Shown here piece after piece: positions 26,549-35,510 of a stretch of DNA of 49,352 nucleotides. Made by a program: the position numbers and the translations under genes. This DNA is from Lachnospiraceae bacterium UBA938. GTDB lineage: Bacteria > Bacillota > Clostridia > Lachnospirales > Lachnospiraceae. Location of the stretch: the NCBI GenBank assembly GCA_002293475.1, contig DBDG01000036.1, forward strand, positions 1-49,352, in the 5' to 3' direction. How positions within the stretch are numbered: position 1 is the first letter of the stretch; each line of letters opens with the position of its first letter. The notes under the pieces were generated by a model. It saw only the letters and a list, made by a program, of their open reading frames with translations, did not search any database and was not told the DNA's origin.

Positions 26549-27778
26549 TTATAATTTATGAATGTGGTTCAACGGAATACAGTTGCGGGTATCATAAATA
26601 ATATGATGAGCTATTTTATTGATATTATCTTGGATATGCTGATGACCTACCATAATGACAAGCAATCTTATATCGCCCAAAAACTGCATAAAATCCGTAT
26701 ACTGGTTATCCACGATTGCCTTGGTTATGACCGGATCATAAAACTTAGCGCCAAATGACAAATGTCTCTCCATGCATTGGATGAGCTGGAGCGTCGGGCT
26801 TTCCCTGATGTCATCAACATCCTCTTTATAGGTCAGGCCATAGAAACCGACCTCCGAGATATCCTTAATACCTTCCTTTTTCATGATGTTGCTGATTCTT
26901 TCCAGGACATATTCCGGCATCCCGTCATTGATCACCCTAGCTTGGCGGATAATATTGACAATATCCGGATAATCGCCCACCAGAAACCAAGGATCTACCG
27001 ATATGCAATGTCCTCCCACCCCCGGACCCGGGGCAAGGATATTCACCCGGGGATGTCGATTGGCCACCCGGATAATCTCATATACATCCAGATTGGCGCG
27101 GCTGCACATTTTGGCCAGCTCATTGGCAAAAGCAATATTGATATCGCGATAGGTGTTTTCGACGACTTTAGCCATTTCGGCGGTCTCAATGTCTGTGACC
27201 ACCATCTCTCCTTTACAGAAAGAACGGTATAATTGCATCAATTTATCCGCTGTTTCCGGCTCTGCCACGCCGAGCGTCCTGCTGTTATGCTTAAGCTCAT
27301 ATAGCATGTTTCCCGGTATGATCCGCTCCGGCACATGGGCAAGATAAATATCATTTCCACATACCCGGCCGGCCGCTTCTGTCAACGGTACAATATACTT
27401 TGCGATGGTACCGGGAGAAACCGTAGATTCAATCGCTATGACCGCCCCTTCCGGGGCAACCGCCAGAATATCCTTTACAGCGCCGACAATATATGTCGTT
27501 TCGATTTCTTTCGTGATTCTTATATAAGGGGTCGGAACTGCCACGATGTAGATATCCGCTGCCGTACAGCGGGCGGCAAACGATAAATTTCCTGATTCCC
27601 TGGCTTGAGTAAAGAGTTCCTCTAATCCGGCTTCCTTAAATGTAAGCTTTCCTTCCATCAGGGTGTCCAGCACTTCTTTCTTCTTATCAATACCGACTAC
27701 CGGAAATCCGCTGACCGCAATACATAAAGCCGTCGGCAAACCGATATAACCTAAGCCTATAACATTAATCTTCATCAT
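26549..27778 (-). CDS. wecC: UDP-N-acetyl-D-mannosamine dehydrogenase
   Basis: A 409-residue UDP-sugar dehydrogenase that oxidises C6 twice with NAD. INVIGLGYIGLPTALCIA is the Rossmann site, VPTPYIRITKE and IESTVSPGTIAKYI follow, AEMAKVVENTYRDINIAF is the central signature, and PGVGGHCISVDPWF holds the catalytic Cys near 257. The Trp in VDPWF and the overall pattern favour WecC over TviB. With WecB it gives UDP-ManNAcA. The ATG at 27778 overlaps the heparinase-like stop codon by four bases (ATGA), so translation is coupled. GAGG lies six bases upstream. Confidence 0.93.
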   Translation of the reverse strand: MMKINVIGLGYIGLPTALCIAVSGFPVVGIDKKKEVLDTLMEGKLTFKEAGLEELFTQARESGNLSFAARCTAADIYIVAVPTPYIRITKEIETTYIVGAVKDILAVAPEGAVIAIESTVSPGTIAKYIVPLTEAAGRVCGNDIYLAHVPERIIPGNMLYELKHNSRTLGVAEPETADKLMQLYRSFCKGEMVVTDIETAEMAKVVENTYRDINIAFANELAKMCSRANLDVYEIIRVANRHPRVNILAPGPGVGGHCISVDPWFLVGDYPDIVNIIRQARVINDGMPEYVLERISNIMKKEGIKDISEVGFYGLTYKEDVDDIRESPTLQLIQCMERHLSFGAKFYDPVITKAIVDNQYTDFMQFLGDIRLLVIMVGHQHIQDNINKIAHHIIYDTRNCIPLNHIHKL

Positions 27779-29913
27779 GATTTACCTCTTATCAATTTAC
27801 CATATCCGCCGCTTATTGCCACATCATCTGACCTACAGCGGAAAGTCCGGTTGCTTTCATCAATTATTGTTATTTTTTCCTTTTCAATTACAAAGCTTCT
27901 TCTTTGTTTGATCTCACCGAAAATTACTTGCAGAACGATCTTCTGCTGCTTAAGTTCCAGAAGTTCGCACCTGGTATCATCAGACATGGCAAATGTATTG
28001 ATGAAACGGTTCTGTTCTATGCCGCTTTGGATACAATTATGGGCTTTTGTGCTGCGATAACGGTTTCTTTCTTGGAGCAGTGGCGTATAAACATAAGTTC
28101 CCGGATCCTGAAAGACTGCTTGCCCATCAATCCAAAGCTCAAACGACAGCTTATCATTGTGGGCATGTCCGCCATTGCCACCCTGGCCGTTGTCTGTGGC
28201 ATTAATACACAGATAGAGGTAACGCGACCGGTAAATATGGATGCCGAACCGATGATATCCGACATATTCCAAATCTTCGGTTAAGTCCACCTTGTTACCT
28301 TGGTTCAATATGTCTCCGTTTTCGTAACAATAGCCATTGCTGCCGATGTACCATTTATTTTGATATCTAAGGATTTCCTGCTCATGATCATAATTATTCA
28401 AGTGTCTGACTGGATCATAACTATCATCGTCCCTGCCGGAAGCTTCTGCTGAGTGGGCAGACTCAATCATATTCCTGACCAGACTATAGGTAAACGGACA
28501 AAATACCGGCTTACTGCCCATCTGCTCAAAAGCGGCGACGGCACTGATCAGTTGTTCCGGTGAATTGACCTTTTCATCCCAATACATCTCGTCTTGCTGA
28601 TATGGATAGCCACTCAGCGAAATATACTCATTAACGGCATCCTCGACCTTTTTCAGGCTGCCTGCCGGTGTCAATGTAAAAAAACGGCCGGAATCATTGT
28701 CACCGATCTGTACAAAATCTCCATCCGGATTCATCGTGTCTGCAGCAAACCGGCCTATTTTCCTGATTCTTGACCGTTCTTCCCGGTTAAGTCCCTGAAG
28801 GGCACCGCTCCCTGACAGAGCTTCAATCAATGCCCCAGTAAAAACTGCCATCTCCCCGGATAACCGGTGATAGCCTACCGAGCCTTCAAAGTTCGATCCT
28901 TCTTCGTAAAACTGGTTAAGCAGTTCTTGCCGGTATTCTTTCCGGGCAAAAGCCAGCCATTTTTCCCGCCGATATCCCGGCGGCAGTAGCGCTGCTCCAT
29001 AAAGCAGACCGCATATATTCGCCAGATAATGGTTAGAACATAATAAGGCCGACCACTCTAGATTCTGGTAGATATGCTTACAGTGTATAAAAATAATTTC
29101 CGTCAGCATATGTTCAACATCATCAGCAAATTGGAATCCTTCCAAAGCCCGAAACAGGGAATAGGCCAAGGCAATATTGGCGGTACGGATGCCAACATCC
29201 ATGGTACACATCCAGTTAACCCCCCGCCTGACCGGATTCTGCCTCATAAAATCCATACATTCATCGACGAATTCCTGCTTCATCTGATTCCTGGCCGCCG
29301 GATTCAAAAAGGCAAATATTGCCAGCCTAGGAAGATGCTCCAACCGCGACAATTCCCACGGCATCTTAATATCCGCCCCCGCCAGCCGAGCCAGTTCCAC
29401 CGGCCGGTACCATTGGCGCGCATCCCAGCGATAGCCGGTTTTACAGTCTTTTTGCCAGTCAATCGGCACATATTCTGGGGATATCAGCCGGCTGTAGCGC
29501 TCTGCCCTGTCCACATCACATTTTAACAGTAAGGCGCTGAGCCATCCTTCGTGAAAATCCGGGATTTCTAAAGCCTCATAGCGGTACCCTTCCAGTCCGG
29601 GCGCATTATTATAAAATCCGTTTTTAATCCAGCCGCTTCCCAGCAGGTCAAATCGGTGCTCCATATACATCTGCGTCAGATTCTTTACCGTTTCATCCGC
29701 AAACCGGCTACAGTCAAGCCGTTCCCAGTCAAAAGTCAGGGGGCATAACTTTAGCGGTCTGATTTTAACGGGTTGTGATGATAAACAGCCGTCACGGATT
29801 TGGTAATAGCGGCCGCGGATTGCTCTTTTTATGCTGAATAACGCCTGCTTTGCTATCATATGGCCTGGCAATCGTCTTATTTTATCATAAGATTGTGTGA
29901 TACGCCTAATCAA
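27775..29913 (-). CDS. Heparinase II/III-like protein of a glycan cluster
   Basis: A 712-residue protein. Residues about 60-480 form the alpha-helical toroid (with NFEGSVGYHR near 339-348 giving the catalytic-type Tyr and His), and about 490-712 the beta-sandwich with HAHNDKLSFELWIDG near 580 and QDPGTYVY. Relatives are polysaccharide lyases, but copies inside synthesis clusters are widespread and their role is unclear. No signal peptide is seen, so it would stay in the cytoplasm, unlike degradative lyases. It starts with TTG (GAGG eight bases before) that overlaps the upstream GT4 stop, and ends in ATGA overlap with wecC. Confidence 0.9.
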   Translation of the reverse strand: MIRRITQSYDKIRRLPGHMIAKQALFSIKRAIRGRYYQIRDGCLSSQPVKIRPLKLCPLTFDWERLDCSRFADETVKNLTQMYMEHRFDLLGSGWIKNGFYNNAPGLEGYRYEALEIPDFHEGWLSALLLKCDVDRAERYSRLISPEYVPIDWQKDCKTGYRWDARQWYRPVELARLAGADIKMPWELSRLEHLPRLAIFAFLNPAARNQMKQEFVDECMDFMRQNPVRRGVNWMCTMDVGIRTANIALAYSLFRALEGFQFADDVEHMLTEIIFIHCKHIYQNLEWSALLCSNHYLANICGLLYGAALLPPGYRREKWLAFARKEYRQELLNQFYEEGSNFEGSVGYHRLSGEMAVFTGALIEALSGSGALQGLNREERSRIRKIGRFAADTMNPDGDFVQIGDNDSGRFFTLTPAGSLKKVEDAVNEYISLSGYPYQQDEMYWDEKVNSPEQLISAVAAFEQMGSKPVFCPFTYSLVRNMIESAHSAEASGRDDDSYDPVRHLNNYDHEQEILRYQNKWYIGSNGYCYENGDILNQGNKVDLTEDLEYVGYHRFGIHIYRSRYLYLCINATDNGQGGNGGHAHNDKLSFELWIDGQAVFQDPGTYVYTPLLQERNRYRSTKAHNCIQSGIEQNRFINTFAMSDDTRCELLELKQQKIVLQVIFGEIKQRRSFVIEKEKITIIDESNRTFRCRSDDVAISGGYGKLIRGKS

Positions 29914-31088
29914 TATATTATTTCCTCTTCCGATGCTCTGGTTACATAATCAATGACATTCTTAAAAGCATAATCCATATTGCAGTATTTTTCTGCATAG
30001 GTCCTGATCTCTCTATTAATCGCCTGATAGTTTTCCTGATGCTGATGGTAAATGCGATCAAAAAAATCAAAAACCGCGCTAAGATCAACTGGCCGGTCGT
30101 CATTTTCCAACTGTAGCCAAAATGTAAACCTGTTATCCTGGAAGAGATCTATGTCACAGCCCGCTATCACCGGCAACCCTTTGGCCAGATATTCCCTGAC
30201 CTTCAAAGAATTGGCCGTTTGATAGCCGATCCGGTACATGCCCAGCGAGGCAACCGCCAGATTACATCTGTTATATATCTCATCCAGTTCGTTCCCGCTT
30301 TTCTCGCCATGAAATATCACCGTTTCTTCAAGATGATACTGCCGGCAGAGCTGCTTATATTTTTTCAGGTCATGCCCTGGGTTATCTGTTCCGCCGACAA
30401 GGTGCAGTTCCAGTTCCCGGCGGCCTCCCGCTCGGTAATACTGGTGAATCCCTTCAATCATCCGGTCATATCCATGAAAATTGCACATTGCCGCCACGGC
30501 AATCATGACCGGTTTGTCTGGAAAAGCCGGTTTCCTTGGAACGATATTGGCCACATCGACACCGTTGGCAATCCGGATGGCAGGTATGCCGTACACCTTC
30601 GCTATCGGCTTGATAATAGCGATCCGGTCAATATATTTCCGGTAGCTTTTTCTTGCCAAGACATCCTTGATTATAATCGGCAGATAGAGCAAAGAAAGCA
30701 GCTTAGAGGTCGTCATATACCATGTCGAGGGATAATCCGCCATTTCCATGATGATTTTGGCATGTGGGCTATTGTGTCGCAGTTTTCTTAAGAATCGGAC
30801 AAAATAACGGTCGCCCGCCAGAAACCGGATATAAAAAACCTCGGCATCCCGATATTCATCCCGGTATTCATGGCGAGAATAAACATAGGTAAAAGGAAGC
30901 CGACATACCAGCTGTCTTAAAATAAAATTACCTCTGATCCTGCCTTCCGTACCAAAAGGACTCTCAATCAGTTCTAAAGCTACCCCAGCCTTTTCAAAAG
31001 CCTTAATCTGGTTCAGTACCTTGTTCCTTGGGCCTAAACTGTTTTTTTCTATCTGTGAGAAGTAATATCCTCGTAAAATCTTTTCCAT
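29910..31088 (-). CDS. GT4-like glycosyltransferase
   Basis: A 392-residue GT-B-type protein. The N-terminal half (GYYFSQIEKNSLGPRNKVLN) lacks the usual Gly-Gly-Ala-Glu loop. The C-terminal half has MIAVAAMCNFHGYDRMIEGI, LHLVGGTD and the donor-end motif TANSLKVREYLAKGLPVIAG, in which the usual Ex7E is modified. Family placement is therefore by overall pattern. The second ATG (31088) is six bases from GGAG and is preferred to 31091. It overlaps the heparinase-like gene by four bases, suggesting that the two function together. Substrate unknown. Confidence 0.85.
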   Translation of the reverse strand: MEKILRGYYFSQIEKNSLGPRNKVLNQIKAFEKAGVALELIESPFGTEGRIRGNFILRQLVCRLPFTYVYSRHEYRDEYRDAEVFYIRFLAGDRYFVRFLRKLRHNSPHAKIIMEMADYPSTWYMTTSKLLSLLYLPIIIKDVLARKSYRKYIDRIAIIKPIAKVYGIPAIRIANGVDVANIVPRKPAFPDKPVMIAVAAMCNFHGYDRMIEGIHQYYRAGGRRELELHLVGGTDNPGHDLKKYKQLCRQYHLEETVIFHGEKSGNELDEIYNRCNLAVASLGMYRIGYQTANSLKVREYLAKGLPVIAGCDIDLFQDNRFTFWLQLENDDRPVDLSAVFDFFDRIYHQHQENYQAINREIRTYAEKYCNMDYAFKNVIDYVTRASEEEIIY

Positions 31089-31109
31089 CATGGGCTCCTT
31101 AGCAAGCTT

Positions 31110-32156
31110 TCACTGACGCCGCCGATTGCCTTTTTTATATCTGCCGGTAACTGGCCTGCGCGAGCATAACCATATAATAACGGTTAGCATCCTTAACCTC
31201 AATAGGACCAGCATAATATAAATGCTCCATTTATGTGCGAGCGGTACCGCCGGTTTATCGGAATACAGTCTTCTTAGCTCCTGCCATGCCTCCGCAAAGT
31301 ATTTTGCAACCATGTTATCAATGTAGGAACATAGTCTCCTGATTTCTTTTAACGGTGCGCCGCCAGACAAAGCAAAAACAAACTGGGCAAAGAACTTTAA
31401 TATGCCAAAGTTAAACCATTCTCTGCGATTGGTCAGCGGCATATCCTTTACCTTATTCAACAGTGCCGCTACGGTTCGATAGGGGAAGTGATATTTTCTA
31501 AAACCTTTGTAAGCATGCATTGCCGAGCCTTCATGCTGGACATAATAATAACCGCTATCACGGATTATGGCGATATTAGCCGCCATGGCATTGGCAAAAA
31601 GCGATAACGGAACATCCTCACCCCTGGCGTTTTTTTCATTTAAAAACTTTAGTTCATAACGATCCCAGAAGTCTTTCCGATATAATCTGCTCCCAGCCGC
31701 ACAAATCCGATATGCCCATGCTTCATCGCCCTTCTGATGATGAACGGGAGAAACAATCCGATACGGTAATCCGCCTTGACGGACAAGAGTATAGCCGCAT
31801 ATTACCAATTCAGCTTCTTCCGCTATCGCTTGCAAGGTTAGCTTTTCCACATAATCACGGCTGATATAATCATCTCCGTCGATAAATAGCAGATACTCCC
31901 CCTTTGCATGGGAAACCCCCTTATTTCTTGCGGCGGCCACTCCCTGATTTATCTGGTTTATGATGGTGATGTTATTATGTTTCGCTGCCAGACTATTTAT
32001 GATATCTCCGGATCTGTCGGTACTCCCGTCATTGACTACAATAAGCTGAATAGACGGCCATGACTGAAGCATAACTGTATGAATACACTTATGAATATAT
32101 TTTTCACAGTTATATACCGGTATAATAATCGAAACCAATGGATAACCGTCTATCAT
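31110..32156 (-). CDS. GT2-family glycosyltransferase
   Basis: A 348-residue GT-A enzyme. VSIIIPVYNCEKYIHKCIHT opens it, IVVNDGSTDRS lines the nucleotide site, VAAARNKGV follows, and FIDGDDYIS carries the metal-binding Asp pair. A hydrophobic stretch near residues 308-325 (SIYIMLVLLRLRMLTVIIWL) may anchor it to the membrane. AAGGAG lies five bases before the ATG. It follows the GT-C membrane protein by 15 bases and precedes the GT4/heparinase/wecC run. It should add a sugar in the cytoplasm with inversion; donor unknown. Confidence 0.92.
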   Translation of the reverse strand: MIDGYPLVSIIIPVYNCEKYIHKCIHTVMLQSWPSIQLIVVNDGSTDRSGDIINSLAAKHNNITIINQINQGVAAARNKGVSHAKGEYLLFIDGDDYISRDYVEKLTLQAIAEEAELVICGYTLVRQGGLPYRIVSPVHHQKGDEAWAYRICAAGSRLYRKDFWDRYELKFLNEKNARGEDVPLSLFANAMAANIAIIRDSGYYYVQHEGSAMHAYKGFRKYHFPYRTVAALLNKVKDMPLTNRREWFNFGILKFFAQFVFALSGGAPLKEIRRLCSYIDNMVAKYFAEAWQELRRLYSDKPAVPLAHKWSIYIMLVLLRLRMLTVIIWLCSRRPVTGRYKKGNRRRQ

Positions 32157-32171
32157 GCTTTCTCCTTGTCA

Positions 32172-34481
32172 TCAGCCCCCTTGTTTATTAGCCTTCCTTA
32201 GATATTTGTTAGATAGATTCCTCTTCACAATCTCATAGCCTCCCCAAGCTATCAGCATCATCAATGAAATTATCTCTGCTGCCCGCCAATACCACGGTGA
32301 TACAAACTTAATAGTTATCATCCCCTCATAGCGTTCCGGGATATGGAGCCGGAGCCGTCCGGATGTACCGCTCGAAATATGCAAAGTCGTACCGTTCATA
32401 TCGGTTGCCTGATAGCCCTTATAATTCAGTAGCGGTACTTCAAAAGCGGTTTCTTCACCGTGATTTGTAACGGTAACAGCGACAGAATTGTAATCTTGAT
32501 CCCATTGCGTGATTTCAACATCTTCCGCTACTAAAGTGATTTCCGCCACATAGTCCTCTACCTTGGCTCCTGCCGGCAGATACTCTCCGCCTGACTGGTT
32601 GAACTTGCCGGAACCCAATGTTTCTATGCGCATAGCTGTCTTTTCATTAAGAACCCTGCTCTCCAGATCCAGTCCCTGAAGACAGGTAATAAAAATAACC
32701 AATGCCATAAATCCATAATATTTTAATCGGCTTAACTCCAGCTTCGCGGCAATCAGGCAGGCCAACAACGCCGCTAGGGCAATGGTAACTGCATTTAACC
32801 GCCAAGGAAATTGTAACACTCTGGCCGCTATTGATACCAGGTTTATTTTGCACACTAAAAACCATGGAAACAGTGTCGATGTCGCGAAAACGGTAATACC
32901 TATTAAGGAATATAATAAGACCTCCAGCCTTTTGTTCCTGTTATCTTTTCTGCCCTTAAGCAGCGCCCCTCCCGCCAGAATAATAATAAATGAAACCCCC
33001 GGCGTATAAGGCATTTCGCCATTTATCCCCCCTGTATAGTTAGTTGATCCGTTTAGCAAGCCATAATCGGTCATAAAAAACTGGGGGATGAATTCCGCCC
33101 GATAGGAAAGCCGGTAAGGCGTTACCAAAAGATCATACTGTGTTCCGATCCAGTTATAGCGCATGTAGTCAATAAAAGGAAGTAAAAACCAGAGGTTTAG
33201 CAGGACGACTGTAGTCACTGTTTTTAACAGCGTTATTACTGTTCGCCTATTAAAAAGCTTTTTCCACATAATAAGACATATTAATAGAGTATAACCAGCT
33301 GCCAGCATAAAGCTGATTACATGGGAAACGATGATACCGGAGTATCCGACGGCAAGGATTTTCCACGTATTGTTATCATCGTCCCGGCCATCCGCTTGGG
33401 CAAACAACTTCCACAATCCATATACAATCAAAGGAAAGAAAATCATCGCGGTATACTCGCCTGCTGCCGCCCGGATATAGATATTGACCAGCCGATACAT
33501 GTTAGCGGAATAAAATACCGTCGCCATAAGCGCAATATACGGCTTTCCTGATATCTTCCGGAAACAATAATAAGCAATCAATACCGTCGCCACATTGATG
33601 GCGATTACATAAATATTGTAAGCCAGCGTCAATGAAAGGCCAAACCATCTTAATATAGCCGGAAAATACATTAATAAATCGCCATACATGATTCCGCTGG
33701 CATAGCCATGCCCATTCATCCATTCCGGCTGGATCCGCACTGGGAACTGTCCACTTATCAAACCATCCTTAATCCCTTCTATTCTGGCAAGATGAAAAGG
33801 CAAGTCATGACCATTGGTCACATATGACACCATAGCCGGAAGACTGATCAATGCTATGGTAATGAGCAGTCCTCCCGAAACCAGTCTCCGTTCTTCCGGC
33901 AATGTATTAAACCAATGGGCTATTTCTTTTCTTTTATAAATGAAATACAGCAAAATATCAATGGCAATAAATATCAGAACACCAAGGAATCCATAATAAC
34001 GCACCGTCACCGGCGAGGTCTCAAGCTGAATATTATATAACAGAAAATAATCTCCGCTCGCCATATCTTCCGTTAATCGACAATAGATTCTAAAAGGTTT
34101 TTCATCTTCATTGATATGGATCAATTCTGAAAAGTGATTTGCCTTAACATCTAAATTGACAGTGCCGCTGACGATGCTCGCAATGCTATTGAAATTATCC
34201 GGTTCTACACACTCCCAAAACAGCCTGCCCGAACCCTGCAGCATATATTCCCCTGATATCCGGTATATTCCATTGGGCAGAATGATTTCCGGCGTGGCAA
34301 TTCTGGCGCCGTTCTTATCCAAGTAAAACCCCTGTTCCTCACTTCCATCCCAAATGACCGTCATATCTTCTTCCGTATATTTTATATCGACAAAAGGGCG
34401 GCGGCCGATATTTAACAGCACCCCTGCCAAAATTCCCAATTGTATAACCGCTATTGCCGCAATTAACAGCTTCTTCTTCAT
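32172..34481 (-). CDS. GT-C-type membrane protein (PTPS-related/YfhO-like)
   Basis: A 769-residue membrane protein. After one N-terminal span, residues about 30-160 form an extracytoplasmic beta-rich region, then many membrane spans follow. The first large loop has TNGHDLPFHLARIEGI (near 225-240), the acidic-His motif seen in the PTPS-related and YfhO families of GT-C proteins. The C-terminal 120 residues are another soluble beta-rich region before a final span. It may modify the polymer outside the cell with lipid-phosphate sugars. The ATG at 34481 is seven bases from AAGGAG; GTG at 34484 is less well placed. Confidence 0.85.
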   Translation of the reverse strand: MKKKLLIAAIAVIQLGILAGVLLNIGRRPFVDIKYTEEDMTVIWDGSEEQGFYLDKNGARIATPEIILPNGIYRISGEYMLQGSGRLFWECVEPDNFNSIASIVSGTVNLDVKANHFSELIHINEDEKPFRIYCRLTEDMASGDYFLLYNIQLETSPVTVRYYGFLGVLIFIAIDILLYFIYKRKEIAHWFNTLPEERRLVSGGLLITIALISLPAMVSYVTNGHDLPFHLARIEGIKDGLISGQFPVRIQPEWMNGHGYASGIMYGDLLMYFPAILRWFGLSLTLAYNIYVIAINVATVLIAYYCFRKISGKPYIALMATVFYSANMYRLVNIYIRAAAGEYTAMIFFPLIVYGLWKLFAQADGRDDDNNTWKILAVGYSGIIVSHVISFMLAAGYTLLICLIMWKKLFNRRTVITLLKTVTTVVLLNLWFLLPFIDYMRYNWIGTQYDLLVTPYRLSYRAEFIPQFFMTDYGLLNGSTNYTGGINGEMPYTPGVSFIIILAGGALLKGRKDNRNKRLEVLLYSLIGITVFATSTLFPWFLVCKINLVSIAARVLQFPWRLNAVTIALAALLACLIAAKLELSRLKYYGFMALVIFITCLQGLDLESRVLNEKTAMRIETLGSGKFNQSGGEYLPAGAKVEDYVAEITLVAEDVEITQWDQDYNSVAVTVTNHGEETAFEVPLLNYKGYQATDMNGTTLHISSGTSGRLRLHIPERYEGMITIKFVSPWYWRAAEIISLMMLIAWGGYEIVKRNLSNKYLRKANKQGG

Positions 34482-34499
34482 CACCTGACTCCTTCCGGC

Positions 34500-35510
34500 T
34501 CATCCCATGCTGATATATTTATTTTCTCTGAGCGAATACTTCCCGCCCTTTAAAAACTTATGCTTTACCACCCACCAAGCGGGGACCCAGATGTATTTAT
34601 GCATTGCCGGAGAGGCGCTGCCGATCATCCAGCAGTTCCGGTCACAGTTCCTCGTACATTCCCGTACCTTCTCCGCCTGTTTCGATTTCCACAGCGCTTC
34701 CCAGGACTGCTCCTTAAGATTCCCCATGACCGCCTTCTTCTCCATGCCGTTGCATGGAATCACATCACAAAAGGGATCGATAAAAAATGCGTTGGTTGAC
34801 ATGTCGCAGGGTAACAGGCGTTTATTTCCGTAGACATAATTGATCAGCCCATGATTAAAATAAGCGCGGAACCATTTCTTCGGCGAATTACTTTTTAACA
34901 GTTCATTAATCAGCTCGGCAAACGCTTCCGCTACCTTGCGCTTATCCTCAATCTTATTGTCGGTCTTGCGGAAATAAAAAGAATTGTGTAGCGTCGCGGT
35001 GGCAAATTCCATATTCATCTCATCGGATATTTTATACAAAGCCACGAGATCCTTACTGTTCATATCCTGAACGGTCATCCCGAAGCCCACATCGGGATGT
35101 CCCATATCCACCAACGTCTTTAAGGTCTGATAACCTCTGTTAAAGCCATCCGGTATTCCTCTGATGGCATCATTGGTCTCTTTAAGACCCTCGATGCTGA
35201 TACGGATCCCTACCTGCGGAAACTCCTTACATAATGTGATAATCCGGTCAGTAAAATACCCGTTGGTCGAAATAACAATCCGATCGGATTTCTTATAAAG
35301 CTCTCTGACGATATCCGGAATATCCTGACGTACAAACGGCTCTCCGCCGGTAATGTTGGTAAAAGCCATCTCCGGCAGTTTGCGGATAGTATCCAGATTA
35401 ATCTCCTCTTCCGGCCTAGTGGGATCCTTAAAGCAATCGCACATATTACAGCGCGCGTTACAGCGGTATGTGACGATCACAGTTCCATACAAGGTTCTTT
35501 TTCTTTTCAA
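34500..35510 (-). CDS. Radical SAM/SPASM protein of the glycan cluster
   Basis: A 336-residue radical SAM enzyme. TYRCNARCNMC gives the CxxxCxxC cluster site (Cys17, 21, 24); ITGGEPFVR is the SAM-binding GGE motif and VISTNGYF the following strand. The C-terminal third has six further Cys in a SPASM-like spacing (LLPCD, PFCDVIPC, RECTRNCDRNC), which should hold an extra iron-sulphur cluster. Radical SAM genes are uncommon in capsule clusters, and the substrate is unknown. The start is a TTG at 35510 with GGAG ten bases before, inside the end of the GT2 gene (53-base overlap). Confidence 0.9.
   Translation of the reverse strand: MKRKRTLYGTVIVTYRCNARCNMCDCFKDPTRPEEEINLDTIRKLPEMAFTNITGGEPFVRQDIPDIVRELYKKSDRIVISTNGYFTDRIITLCKEFPQVGIRISIEGLKETNDAIRGIPDGFNRGYQTLKTLVDMGHPDVGFGMTVQDMNSKDLVALYKISDEMNMEFATATLHNSFYFRKTDNKIEDKRKVAEAFAELINELLKSNSPKKWFRAYFNHGLINYVYGNKRLLPCDMSTNAFFIDPFCDVIPCNGMEKKAVMGNLKEQSWEALWKSKQAEKVRECTRNCDRNCWMIGSASPAMHKYIWVPAWWVVKHKFLKGGKYSLRENKYISMG

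Noticed and set aside
30219..30791. Plus-strand ORF of 190 codons opposite the GT4 gene.
   Set aside because: It is a shadow of the GT4 coding frame without RBS or recognisable motif.
35458..35510. GT2 gene considered as a frameshifted pseudogene at the A10 tract.
   Set aside because: The catalytic domain is complete before the tract and only the extreme tail is in doubt.
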